NCBI GenBank assembly: GCA_947383095.1
Contig: CANDBZ010000006.1
Location: 1-39,206, forward strand
DNA from: an uncultured Clostridia bacterium
GTDB taxonomy: Bacteria > Bacillota > Clostridia > Christensenellales > CAG-917
Length of the DNA stretch: 39,206 bases
Direction: 5' to 3'
The translations under genes and the position numbers were made by a program. Shown here piece by piece: positions 16,601 to 27,268 of the stretch. The notes below the pieces were generated by a model. It was not told the origin of the DNA. It made no database searches and saw nothing but the letters and a program-made list of their open reading frames with translations. Numbering within the stretch: the stretch's first letter is position 1; each line of letters starts with the position of its first letter.

Positions 16601-17934
16601 AGAACAGCGTTGTGGAATTGAGCGGAAAGCTTTATGTGGAAAACGAGGGCAAATACCGTTTGTATCTGCGCGGACGCAACAACTGCGCGCTTTACTACTC
16701 GCTCGACGGCGGCGAAACGTATACCTTGGGCGCGACGATAAAGGATACGACAATAGCTGCGAACAGCGCTTACTTCCGCCCCAACGACCCCTCTACTTAT
16801 GTGGATCTGGATCTGCCCGCGCATAGCTGGGTACATATCAAAGAGGTTCTTGTCAATCAAATGATAAACAGCTCTCAAACTTCGTTCATAGGAGTGGGCC
16901 TCGCGCAATGGACGACTCCCATGTTCACAATACAGGAAATCACGGACGAAGACGGCAACGTTATCGAAACGAAGTATTTCGATTATCAGGGCAACGAGGT
17001 CTCGGAGGAAGAGGCAAACAACGCGCAACTCATACCTCCCGTCGTAGACAATAATCATCAGCCCTACGTCAACGCATACAGAAGCACTTATGAATTCCCG
17101 TCCAACGCCGGATTCGAAACGGACTACTTCTATACGAGAAAATACAATTATTCGTTTACGCAAAGCGCCGCAACCCTGCCGGATATCAAAATCGTCGACA
17201 GCTCCGCGTGCTCGAAAGACTATCCTATTACCAACCTGATCGACGGCAACCCGAACACATTCTGTTCATCCAACGACGTCGTATCCGCATCCTCTCCGTG
17301 GGAAGTTACGGTCGATTTGGGCGGAGTTATCGTCGCGAGCAGGTTTGAATTGACGGGCAATATGTTCAACAACAACGCGGGCAAAAATCAAACTCCCAAT
17401 TCCATCACTCTTTTTGTCGGCGAAACGCTTGAGGATTTGCAGGAGGTAACATCCTTTGACAACGGCGCCGTAAGCGGAATAAACCTTGCCTTCAACTTTG
17501 AAAAGAGAAGCTTCCGTTATTACAAGCTTGTCGTCAGAAAAACGGTCGAAGGCAGATTTATGTGCATACGCAATATCCAATTCAGCAGCATGGCGGATCG
17601 CTATACCCCCGATGACGACATGTTCGATTTCAGCGACGGATGGACAGGCGTTTCCGCGCTGTCAACGTTCGGCCACGTATATCTTGGCAAACAGAACGAC
17701 ACCCTGACGTTTGAGTTTACCGGCACAAATTTCGGCATTATTTCGTCCAACGAGTTCGGCAAAAACTTTGAAGTTTACATAGACGGAAAGAAAGCGGAAT
17801 CCGTGGCGTTAAGCGAAAGCGCCGGATACACCGGGCTGTCATACCTATCCCAAGCTATGGACAGCGGTACTCACACGGTTACTATAAAGTGTACGGGCGA
17901 AGCAAATATAGACTCGATCGCAGTTTTTAAATGA
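13621..17934 (+). CDS. Membrane-anchored M60-like metallopeptidase
   Basis: A 1437-residue protein. Residues 1-207 are almost only Lys, Ala, Ser, Thr, Pro and Glu. One membrane helix follows (about 208-230), with no cleavable signal peptide, so the tail should be cytoplasmic and the rest outside. The catalytic region carries HEYHH (638-642) followed by NFQ and Glu654, matching the M60/enhancin zinc pattern HExxHxxQ plus a distal Glu. Members of this family cut mucins or other O-glycoproteins. Next come a PA14-like sheet region (about 990-1130), an F5/8-type-C carbohydrate-binding domain (about 1190-1320, with NLIDGNPNTF) and a C-terminal beta domain. AAGGAG precedes the ATG. Monocistronic: own promoter and terminator. 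Likely host-glycan use; target inferred. Confidence 0.85.
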   Translation: MADKDIKSKTTAKSAPSAAKPKSTDKAAASAKAKSTAKPATEPKTKSAADTEQKTAAKTSAAKADTKEKSSASKTAANKPAAEKPKTENKPAAKSANDASKSKATGKAEEPVKTASKATAPAAAKINEQEAETKKTAKKSENKSETVPAESEAKKAKAKTDEATVKEDGKKDKSKSDPAKKESKKSAEQNKKTSNSDDKTASKKKKKLSVIISAVAIVLMAGIITGIVVGTKSSDGGPQFVPYEKVGVGEEHLFPQDQLKTFEYDLDKTTNTAVGYYGQQIGTVDRIIPQTTRNEGRVDQDKYPKYGFTPKGVLGTAPEQQAIRDTLIDESSYLTATGTSNAGGGKYIWMDKDGFLYNGTTAAPDPSLDSFNQHRRLYKHTCADGLYYGNVSPEEPGIIKTVTMLPRGYNGYGVTGVYAPAGEVIKIQISEADMNATGGITIHIGQALFNGQANNIWTAKNQMQRIPHVLNTMSVNKNTATLENGVYTAYVGSFIGGPLYIRNTGAKFTATITGGVAYSHFILGYTSEEEFEQNKNSSAPYFDLEVWNYGVLHSGPKHYANRYSYDDIYKAAVFWDKVSSVTTTGASQGIVFIYDAFVAAGAAVAFPGRRSVNCPADWMANSLNYNGLVTSGGWGNLHEYHHNFQGYGVGNGGEVTNNGMTLVSYSLFTKISSNRGILNYGAQNLGGWNSYTSATWALDQVLKIAKPDQNPSNGKQGLALYATLLHNFGQDCYIKAKTSQSGGQMYQTYFAAWQNVTHNDMSYYFCDILQGLDPKKAAELNANIDYPMFVPVSSVYQTGRSYMYDGEKKYITTMQPYVIPFGKEFTIDLNPYTVEDGMYTGGSIVLPDGFTYTVKKITQPANGSVTAKGDGLYTYMPDKNSSALRSGKIIVTLGIEKTDHAFEVEDVDLVLEFELSHETNKATLERTTYTFDAEHMYADAQTAYENAYQGFVNKQTIDHTNPTQNCNTDIWYYPDTQAFRDKYPNAPEHYFMPQNSVVELSGKLYVENEGKYRLYLRGRNNCALYYSLDGGETYTLGATIKDTTIAANSAYFRPNDPSTYVDLDLPAHSWVHIKEVLVNQMINSSQTSFIGVGLAQWTTPMFTIQEITDEDGNVIETKYFDYQGNEVSEEEANNAQLIPPVVDNNHQPYVNAYRSTYEFPSNAGFETDYFYTRKYNYSFTQSAATLPDIKIVDSSACSKDYPITNLIDGNPNTFCSSNDVVSASSPWEVTVDLGGVIVASRFELTGNMFNNNAGKNQTPNSITLFVGETLEDLQEVTSFDNGAVSGINLAFNFEKRSFRYYKLVVRKTVEGRFMCIRNIQFSSMADRYTPDDDMFDFSDGWTGVSALSTFGHVYLGKQNDTLTFEFTGTNFGIISSNEFGKNFEVYIDGKKAESVALSESAGYTGLSYLSQAMDSGTHTVTIKCTGEANIDSIAVFK

Positions 17935-17944
17935 CGGTATTCAA

Positions 17945-17976
17945 AAATAAAGGATGCCGCATGGCGTCCTTTATTT
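17945..17976 (+). terminator. Terminator of the M60-like gene
   Basis: A 14-bp stem with one G-T pair (AAATAAAGGATGCC with GGCGTCCTTTATTT) and GCAT loop, 10 bp after the stop codon. AT-rich outer pairs supply the U run. Confidence 0.88.
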
Positions 17977-18061
17977 AATACGCTCTGTTTACCGCGCGTT
18001 TCGTTTCGGCACGCCTTGCGCCCGCTTTGCATATATTATGCATGACTTTTCCGGCAAGATA

Positions 18062-18090
18062 TTGACTAATCGGCAAATTTATGATATAAG
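18062..18090 (+). promoter_or_regulatory. Sigma-A promoter of mgtC
   Basis: TTGACT (18062-18067), a 17-bp spacer and TATAAG (18085-18090). The start would fall near 18097, inside the AAGGAG ribosome site (18096-18101). That leaves a leader of about 12 nt, too short for a magnesium riboswitch. Confidence 0.65.
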
Positions 18091-18108
18091 GGTTTAAGGA
18101 GAATTATC

Positions 18109-18834
18109 GTGAAAACTTTACTTTGCGACATTGCGAATAACATTGCGGGAACGTCGTTTACATACAGCTCGGAGCTTATACATAACGAGTTAGTAGGCAT
18201 TATCGGCGTATTGCTTTCCGTGATACTCGGCTTCGCCATAGGCTTTGAAAGGAAGCTGCGTTTTAAGGAAGCGGGCATTCGTACCCACACGATAGTATGC
18301 GTGGGCGCCGCTATTATGATGGTCGTGAGCAAATACGGCTTTGAGGGCATGACGGCGGACGCGTCGCGCGTCGCGGCGCAAATAGTATCCGGAGTCGGCT
18401 TCCTCGGCGCGGGTATCATTATGTTCCGCGGGCAAAAAATGCACGGACTCACCACCGCGGCAGGCGTATGGGCGACGGCGGGCATAGGTATGGCGGCAGG
18501 CGCGGGGCTTTATATTTTCGCAACCGTCGGCACTGTCATCATCATCGTTATCCAATGCGTATGCCACCTGAACATCCGTCTTTTCCGCACGAAGAAGTAC
18601 TACAAAATAAAAATTTGCTTTATAAACACCGAAAACGAAAGCGTAAAGGTAAAAAAGCTTTTTTCCGTTGAAAACTTTAACAGTCTCACGATAGAACGCT
18701 GTAAGGATAATGAAAACGCAACGGTTTACCGCGCAATGCTCAACACCGATAAAGAGTATTCTTCGCAGGTGCTCAACGAAATCATAGCGCAAAATCCTTT
18801 CATTCTCACGGTAGAACGCTGCGACGACGTTTGA
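18109..18834 (+). CDS. MgtC/SapB family membrane protein
   Basis: A 241-residue protein. The N-terminal MgtC/SapB domain has about five hydrophobic helices, with the family segments GFAIGFERKLRFKEAGIRTH, QIVSGVGFLGAGIIM and GLTTAAGVWATAGIGMAAG. A soluble C-terminal domain follows from about residue 160. MgtC proteins are linked to magnesium limitation and, in pathogens, to F-type ATP synthase inhibition; the role in this organism is not known. The start is GTG with AAGGAG 7 nt upstream. It stands alone between two terminators. Confidence 0.87.
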   Translation: MKTLLCDIANNIAGTSFTYSSELIHNELVGIIGVLLSVILGFAIGFERKLRFKEAGIRTHTIVCVGAAIMMVVSKYGFEGMTADASRVAAQIVSGVGFLGAGIIMFRGQKMHGLTTAAGVWATAGIGMAAGAGLYIFATVGTVIIIVIQCVCHLNIRLFRTKKYYKIKICFINTENESVKVKKLFSVENFNSLTIERCKDNENATVYRAMLNTDKEYSSQVLNEIIAQNPFILTVERCDDV

Positions 18835-18846
18835 TATTTATGTTGT

Positions 18847-18879
18847 AAAAAGCGCGTCTTGAATAAGACGCGCTTTTTT
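18847..18879. terminator. Bidirectional terminator between mgtC and thrS
   Basis: A 14-bp perfect stem, AAAAAGCGCGTCTT with AAGACGCGCTTTTT, loop GAAT. A and T runs on both sides serve the convergent mgtC (+) and thrS (-) transcripts. Confidence 0.93.
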
Positions 18880-18895
18880 ATTGCCGATAAAACGT

Positions 18896-20833
18896 TTATT
18901 TTATAGTCTTGTTGGCCACCTCGAGCAAGCACTTGCCGGCAAACTCCTCTATAGTCATCGTGCCGAGATCGCCCTCGCTGCGATGGCGCACGGCGACGAC
19001 GTTTTGCTCCGCCTCCTTGTCGCCTATGACAAGGATATACGGCACCTTATCCAGCTGCGCTTCGCGTATCTTTTTGCCCAGCTTTTCGCTGCGCACGTCC
19101 GCCTCGGCGCGCAAGCCCATGTCGAAAAGCATTTTTGCGATCTCGCTCGCTTTATCGCAGGTCCTGTCAGTGAGCGACAGCACGCGCACCTGCTCGGGCG
19201 CGAGCCACATCGGAAAAGCGCCGTTATACTTTTCTATAAGCATGCCGAGCGTACGCTCATAGCATCCTATCGAGCTCCTGTGAATGATGAGCGGATTTGC
19301 CTTTTCGCCGTTTTCGTCGATATAGATCATATCGAAACGCTTTGCAAGAGAAAAGTCGATCTGCACGGTGAACAGCGTATCCTCCTTGCCGTGCACGTTT
19401 CTGCCCTGCACGTCAAGCTTGGGCCCGTAGAAAGCCGCCTCTCCCCACGCCTCTTCGTAAACTATGCCGAGGTCGTCGAGAATGGTCTTCATGGTGCTTT
19501 CCACTCTGTCCCACTCCGCCGCGCTTCCGACGTATTTATCTGCGTTTTTCGGATCCCAACGCGAAAATCTATACCAAATATCGCCGTCTATACCGAAAAC
19601 TCCCGCGAGATATTTTATAAGGTCGACGCAGCCCTGAAACTCCTTTTCAAGCTGCGCAGGTGTACAAACGATATGACCGTCCGCAAGCGTAAACTGACGT
19701 ATCCTCGTGAGTCCGTGCATTTCGCCGCTGGCTTCCTTGCGGAATTCAGTTGCGGTCTCTGCGTATCTGACGGGCAAATCGCGATAGCTCTTCAATCCGT
19801 TTTTATATATCGTGAACTGCAAGGGGCAGGTCATCGGTCTCAAGCACAGGATCTCGTCGTCGACGTCCTCTTCGCCGATATAAAACATCTTGTCCTTATA
19901 ATGGTCCCAATGCCCCGACGTGATGAAGAGGTTGTTCTTTGTCATGATGGGCGTCTTTGTCAGAAGATAGCCGCGGCGCTGCTCCTCGTCCTCGACGAAG
20001 CGCTGCATGATTTGAATGACGCGCGCGCCCTTCGGCATAATCAGCGGCAAGCCCTGCCCGATATTCTCGTCCGTCATGAAAAAGCCCAGGTCTCTGCCAA
20101 CCTTGTTATGGTCGCGCAGCTTCGCTTCCTCAAGCTTTTGTATATACTCCTCAAGGTCGGATTTTTTCTCGAAAGCGGTGCCGTATATGCGGGTGAGCAT
20201 CTTGTTTTTCTCGCTGCCGCGCCAATACGCGCCCGTCAGAGACGTGAGCTTGAACGCCTTTATCCTGCCTGTGGACGTAAGGTGAGGTCCGCTGCACAGA
20301 TCTATAAAATCACCCTGCTGATAGAATGAGATCTCTTCGCCCTCGGGGATATCGGCAAGCAGCTCCGTCTTATAGTTCTGCTTCATTTTGCGCACCGTTT
20401 TCTCCGCGTCGGCGCGGGACAGCACTATGCGCTTTATCGGCAGATTTGCCTTGATGATGCTTTTCATCTCGGCTTCGATTTTCTCGAAATCCGCCTGCGT
20501 GATGGGCGTTTTGAAATCAAAATCATAGTAAAAACCGTTTTCTACGGCGGGCCCTATGGCGTATTGCACGGTGGGATAGATATTCTTCACCGCTTGAGCG
20601 AGAATATGCGCGCATGTGTGACGGTATACCTTTTTGCCCTCTTCGCTGTCGAAGGTAAACACCTCGAAAGCGCAATCGCCGTCGATGACGGTATCCATTG
20701 AAGCGAGCTTGCCGTCAATGCTGCATACGATTGCCGCTCTTGCCAGCCCCTCGCTGATCTGCTTTGCCGCGTCGAACGCGCTGCAAGCGCCTTCAAGCGA
20801 CAGTTTGTTGCCGTTTTTCAAAGTAATTTCCAT
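18896..20833 (-). CDS. thrS: Threonyl-tRNA synthetase
   Basis: Class II aminoacyl-tRNA synthetase of 645 residues. Domains in order are N-terminal TGS, the editing domain with HTCAHIL, and the catalytic core. Core elements include MTCPLQF (zinc Cys), YAETATEFRKE, RQFTLADGHIVC (zinc His) and HRSSIGCYERTLGMLIE. The C-terminal anticodon-binding domain is VRVLSLTDRTCD onwards. A TTG at 20848 would add five residues, but GGAGG sits within that extension and points to ATG 20833. Bacillus thrS genes are often T-box controlled. Here the leader of about 60 nt is too short for a T-box. Confidence 0.97.
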   Translation of the reverse strand: MEITLKNGNKLSLEGACSAFDAAKQISEGLARAAIVCSIDGKLASMDTVIDGDCAFEVFTFDSEEGKKVYRHTCAHILAQAVKNIYPTVQYAIGPAVENGFYYDFDFKTPITQADFEKIEAEMKSIIKANLPIKRIVLSRADAEKTVRKMKQNYKTELLADIPEGEEISFYQQGDFIDLCSGPHLTSTGRIKAFKLTSLTGAYWRGSEKNKMLTRIYGTAFEKKSDLEEYIQKLEEAKLRDHNKVGRDLGFFMTDENIGQGLPLIMPKGARVIQIMQRFVEDEEQRRGYLLTKTPIMTKNNLFITSGHWDHYKDKMFYIGEEDVDDEILCLRPMTCPLQFTIYKNGLKSYRDLPVRYAETATEFRKEASGEMHGLTRIRQFTLADGHIVCTPAQLEKEFQGCVDLIKYLAGVFGIDGDIWYRFSRWDPKNADKYVGSAAEWDRVESTMKTILDDLGIVYEEAWGEAAFYGPKLDVQGRNVHGKEDTLFTVQIDFSLAKRFDMIYIDENGEKANPLIIHRSSIGCYERTLGMLIEKYNGAFPMWLAPEQVRVLSLTDRTCDKASEIAKMLFDMGLRAEADVRSEKLGKKIREAQLDKVPYILVIGDKEAEQNVVAVRHRSEGDLGTMTIEEFAGKCLLEVANKTIK

Positions 20834-20899
20834 AATACCTCCGCGCAATCAGCCTTACAAAGGCCGTACGCAATTTATTTTCTCTATACGAGTTATAAT

Positions 20900-20928
20900 A
20901 TTATAAATCGGCGCATATCCAAAGTCAA
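20900..20928 (-). promoter_or_regulatory. thrS: Sigma-A promoter of thrS
   Basis: On the minus strand TTGACT (20928-20923), a 17-bp spacer and a perfect TATAAT (20905-20900), about 70 bp upstream of the thrS ATG. The -35 hexamer and spacer lie inside the inverted repeat 20905-20946. Confidence 0.8.
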
Positions 20929-20946
20929 AGGGATTTGCGCCGATTT
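20905..20946 (-). terminator. Inverted repeat after lacZ, overlapping the thrS promoter
   Basis: AAATCGGCGCA (20905-20915) and TGCGCCGATTT (20936-20946) are perfect 11-bp arms with a 20-nt loop, beginning about 14 bp after the lacZ stop codon. As RNA it could end lacZ transcription, although the loop is large and the U run weak. As DNA it brackets the thrS -35 region. Confidence 0.55.
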
Positions 20947-20960
20947 TGCAACCTGTCGCG

Positions 20961-24005
<3,045 letters not shown>

Positions 24006-24029
24006 TTATATTAAGTATATACGATAATC

Positions 24030-24042
24030 GCGGTTTAACCGC
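24030..24042. promoter_or_regulatory. Palindrome upstream of lacZ, candidate operator
   Basis: GCGGTT-T-AACCGC is a perfect 13-bp palindrome about 45 bp upstream of the lacZ start. TATACT-like sequence follows, but no good -35 is present, which would suit a regulated promoter. A GTTTAAC motif recurs nearby in both orientations. Confidence 0.4.
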
Positions 24043-24073
24043 TTGTTTTAAACTGTTAAACGCTTTATATGCG

Positions 24074-24787
24074 TCAGTCCTCCGAGACAAACAATATGCC
24101 GCGGCAATTGGGGCACTCTGCGAAGTCGCCCGCGTTCCTCAATTTGGCGCAGGTGTCGTTGGGCACTTCCATATAGCAACGTCCGCAGATCTTCTTGTTG
24201 GGGTCGTACTCTACGAAGGCGGGCATCTTTTTTGTTGCGCGCAAGGACATATAGGTCTTCATGATCTGCTCGGGTATATCCGGCTTTAAAGCGTCAAGCT
24301 GTTTCTTTATCTCCGTCACGCGCGGCTGACGCTCTCCGACGAACGCGTTGTACTCCGTACGCGCCGCGTTGTACGCCTCACTCGCCTTCACGCCCTGTTC
24401 CCAAGTTTTCTTGTATGCGTCGTTGACCTGGTCTATTCTCGACGAAGCGGCGTTCGCTTCCTTTTCGAGAGCGACTATTTTCTCGGATATAGCGGTCACA
24501 AGCTTGAGATAATGCTCCGCTTCGCCGACGTCCTGCACGTCGTCGAGTATGCCGTCGAATTCGTCTATTTCCGCCTTGAGCGCGTCTATCCTCTCCTTCA
24601 TGGCGGTATATCCGTTGAGCAAATCGTTCGCTTCGGTCTTAAGCTTTCCTATAGTAGCCGTCGCCCCGTCAAGCTTGCTTTTGGCAAGCGCAAACTTTTG
24701 TCTCACCTCGCTTTTTGCGACCTCCGTCTCAAGAGCGAGCAGCTCCTGATCGATTTTCTGATACTGCAAAATCTTGTCAAATTTCAT
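24074..24787 (-). CDS. Coiled-coil protein with C4 zinc ribbon
   Basis: A 237-residue protein. Residues 1 to about 170 form a long antiparallel coiled coil rich in Ala, Glu and Lys. The C-terminus carries a zinc ribbon with paired cysteines, CGRC and CPNC (zf-RING_7 type). Its start overlaps the end of the Nif3-like gene by 4 bp. The pairing of a Nif3-like protein with this zinc-ribbon family is common in Firmicutes and other phyla. The biochemical role is not established. Confidence 0.85.
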   Translation of the reverse strand: MKFDKILQYQKIDQELLALETEVAKSEVRQKFALAKSKLDGATATIGKLKTEANDLLNGYTAMKERIDALKAEIDEFDGILDDVQDVGEAEHYLKLVTAISEKIVALEKEANAASSRIDQVNDAYKKTWEQGVKASEAYNAARTEYNAFVGERQPRVTEIKKQLDALKPDIPEQIMKTYMSLRATKKMPAFVEYDPNKKICGRCYMEVPNDTCAKLRNAGDFAECPNCRGILFVSED

Positions 24788-25536
24788 ATTTCCTCCAACA
24801 GCCTGAAAGGTCTGTTCTGTTTTGCTTTTTTTACTTTTAAATCTAAATTTTTAAGTTGTTCCGCAACAATGTCTTGCATGATTGTCTCGCTTGCGAAATG
24901 CGAAAACTCTATCAATGCAAAGCCGTCCTCCGCCGCGTCTATATAGTCGTGATGCTTCAAGTCTCCCGTAAGCAACGCGTCCGCGACTTCTCTTGCGCGT
25001 CCGTATTCGCTGCCGCCGCTACCGCTGACGACGTATACTTTTTCTATAACGCCGTCCTGTTTCCCCGCAAGCCTGACGCTGTCGTCGCCGAGCGCCCTCG
25101 CAACGAGCTTTGCAAATTGCGACGGGCTTTGAGGCTTCACTTTGAAAATCGCGCCCTCGCCGTCGAGCGTTATATCTTCGCCGCCGAGCATGCTTGCGAG
25201 CGTGTAATTCATGCCTTTTTCCGCCTTGTCGAGGTTTGTATGCATGGAGTATACCGCAATCCCGCTGCTGACAAGCTCCTCCACCGCGCGCCCTTTCGAC
25301 ATAGAAAAATCTATGCTTTTGAGCGGACGGAAAATAAACGGGTGATGCGTGACTATAAGGTTGCAGCCCTCATCCTCGGCCTGACGTACTACGTCAAGCG
25401 TCAAATCGAGCGCCGTCATGACTCCTTCGCATTCCTTCGAAGCGTCGCCGAGCATGAGCCCCACGTTGTCCCACTCCTCCGCGAGAGCCGGCGGAGCAAA
25501 TTTTTCCAACACGGAAATTATCTCATTTATCTTCAT
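24784..25536 (-). CDS. Nif3-like dinuclear metal centre protein (YqfO type)
   Basis: A 250-residue Nif3 family protein. Metal-binding segments are VTHHPFIF (near residue 63), MHTNLDKAEKGMN (near 98) and, close to the C-terminus, ALIEFSHFASE. WDNVGLMLG is the usual N-terminal signature. The length fits the short form lacking the YqfO insertion domain. Proposed roles include GTP cyclohydrolase-like chemistry; none is settled. It overlaps trmK by 14 bp and the zinc-ribbon gene by 4 bp, in the same order as the Bacillus trmK-yqfO pair. Confidence 0.9.
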   Translation of the reverse strand: MKINEIISVLEKFAPPALAEEWDNVGLMLGDASKECEGVMTALDLTLDVVRQAEDEGCNLIVTHHPFIFRPLKSIDFSMSKGRAVEELVSSGIAVYSMHTNLDKAEKGMNYTLASMLGGEDITLDGEGAIFKVKPQSPSQFAKLVARALGDDSVRLAGKQDGVIEKVYVVSGSGGSEYGRAREVADALLTGDLKHHDYIDAAEDGFALIEFSHFASETIMQDIVAEQLKNLDLKVKKAKQNRPFRLLEEI

Positions 25537-26203
25537 CTTTTCTTCCTCTTATCCGCGACAGCGCGTACTCGAGCGACCTCACCTTTTCCGCAAGCGATTC
25601 GGAGCTTGGATTTTTTTCGAGCAGCGCCCTTTTATATTCAAGCTCGCCGCGCGCTCTGCGCGTAAATTTATCGCTTGTTTCAAAAAATTTGCCGTATAAT
25701 ATCTGCGCTTCGTCCAAGCTATCCTCGCCGTGCTCCGTCTTTATCAGCGTATAGCGCTTGCCCGCGCATTCCACCTCGTCGTCGACGATTATCCGATGTC
25801 CGCATCCGAGCAACGCCCTGCGCGCCTTTTCCGGATGGGTGTTGGGAGAAAGCACGAAATGCGCGAAGCTTTTGCCGTCGTCCTTGGCAGCCGTCAGTAT
25901 TTCCGAAATCACGTCGCCGCCGAGGCCCGCTATGACCACGGTGTCGACCTCTCCGTCGCGAACGGGTCTCAAACCGTCGCCCAGGCGGACGTCCATCAAA
26001 TGTGATACGCCGTTTTCAAAGGCGAGCTCGCGCGCTTTGCTCAAGCTGTCCGCGCTTATATCCGTCGCAACGACGTATTTCGCTCTGTCCGTACCCAACA
26101 GATAATAGCCGAGCTTACCGTGGTCGCAACCGATATCGGCCACGCTGCCGAAGTCCACAAGCGCCGCGATAGCGGACAGCCTTTGGTCAAGTCTTATAGG
26201 CAT
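25523..26203 (-). CDS. trmK: tRNA (adenine22-N1)-methyltransferase TrmK
   Basis: A 226-residue SAM-dependent methyltransferase that makes m1A22 in tRNA. It has motif I VADIGCDHGKLGYYLL, the TDIS acidic motif, IAGLGGDVISEIL, and the FVLSPNTHPEKARRAL segment characteristic of TrmK/YqfN. A C-terminal helical domain follows. The ATG shares its A with the rpoD stop codon (TGATG), so translation is coupled to the sigma factor. rpoD-trmK-nif3 order is conserved in Firmicutes. Confidence 0.92.
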   Translation of the reverse strand: MPIRLDQRLSAIAALVDFGSVADIGCDHGKLGYYLLGTDRAKYVVATDISADSLSKARELAFENGVSHLMDVRLGDGLRPVRDGEVDTVVIAGLGGDVISEILTAAKDDGKSFAHFVLSPNTHPEKARRALLGCGHRIIVDDEVECAGKRYTLIKTEHGEDSLDEAQILYGKFFETSDKFTRRARGELEYKRALLEKNPSSESLAEKVRSLEYALSRIRGRKDEDK

Positions 26204-27249
26204 CAGTCGAAATCCTTGAGCTTCTTGAGTCTGTTCGGATGGCGCAGCTTTCGCAATGCCTTCGCCTCTATCTGGCGTATGCGCTCACGCGTGACGTTAA
26301 ACTCCTTGCCGACCTCCTCCAGCGTCCTTGGATGGCTGTCGTCGAGACCGTAACGCAGACGGAGTACCTTTTCCTCTCTCGGAGTGAGAGTATTGAGCAC
26401 CTGGATAAGCTGCTCCTTGAGCATATTGCTCTCGGCTACGTCGCTCGGCGACAGCGCAGTGTTATCCTCGATGAAATCCCCGAGGTGACTGTCCTCCTCC
26501 TCGCCTATAGGCGTCTCGAGCGAAACGGGGTCCTGCGCTATCTTTTGGATCTCGCGCACTCGCTCCTCGGAGCAGCCGAGATACGCCGCGATCTCCTCCG
26601 GCGTGGGTTCTCTGCCCAGCTTCTGCAAAAGCTGCCTCGTAGCGCGGACCTGCTTGTTTATCGTCTCGACCATATGCACGGGAATGCGTATCGTCCTCGC
26701 CTGATCGGCGATAGCGCGGGTGATGGCCTGCCTTATCCACCAGGTCGCGTAGGTCGAGAACTTGAAGCCCTTCGTATAGTCAAATTTCTCGACGGCCTTC
26801 ATCAGACCGAGGTTGCCCTCCTGTATGAGGTCGAGAAACTGCATGCCGCGCCCGACGTATCTCTTTGCAATGGATACGACGAGGCGGAGGTTGGCTTCGC
26901 TCAACGTGTGCTTTGCTTCCTCGTCGCCCTGCTCCATGCGCTTTGCAAGCTCGATTTCCTGCTCTGCGCTCAAAAGCTGCACCTTGCCGATGTCCTTGAG
27001 ATAAATCTTTACGGAGTCGTCCACGGAGCTGTCGATGATCTTATCGAGCTCTATGACTTCGTCCTCTCGGGTTTCCTCAACGTTGATATTTTCCGCCTGA
27101 AGGGCGTTAAATACCTGCTCCATGTCCTCCGCCGTAGCGTTCAAATGCTCCAGCTTCGCCATGATCTCGTCCTCGGTCACGGAACCCTTTTCCTTGCCCA
27201 AAGCGACGATTTTTTCGATTTCCAACTTCAAAAGCTGTTCTCTTTCCAC
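26203..27249 (-). CDS. rpoD: Primary sigma factor RpoD / SigA
   Basis: A 348-residue group 1 sigma-70 factor. It has a short region 1.1, region 1.2 ([19 protein letters not shown]) and region 2 ([35 protein letters not shown]). Region 3 carries [11 protein letters not shown]. Region 4 ends with [19 protein letters not shown] and the [18 protein letters not shown] recognition helix. These recognition regions agree with the TTGACA/TATAAT promoters found across this window. The start is GTG with a strong AGGAGGAG, 19 bp after dnaG, as in the classic dnaG-sigA operon. Confidence 0.97.
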   Translation of the reverse strand: MEREQLLKLEIEKIVALGKEKGSVTEDEIMAKLEHLNATAEDMEQVFNALQAENINVEETREDEVIELDKIIDSSVDDSVKIYLKDIGKVQLLSAEQEIELAKRMEQGDEEAKHTLSEANLRLVVSIAKRYVGRGMQFLDLIQEGNLGLMKAVEKFDYTKGFKFSTYATWWIRQAITRAIADQARTIRIPVHMVETINKQVRATRQLLQKLGREPTPEEIAAYLGCSEERVREIQKIAQDPVSLETPIGEEEDSHLGDFIEDNTALSPSDVAESNMLKEQLIQVLNTLTPREEKVLRLRYGLDDSHPRTLEEVGKEFNVTRERIRQIEAKALRKLRHPNRLKKLKDFD

Positions 27250-27268
27250 TTTGCTCCTCCTGTGTGAA

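Noticed and set aside
18091-18108. Magnesium riboswitch before mgtC
   Set aside because: The predicted leader is about 12 nt.
20834-20899. T-box riboswitch before thrS
   Set aside because: The promoter leaves a leader of only about 60 nt with one tiny hairpin, far too short for a T-box.
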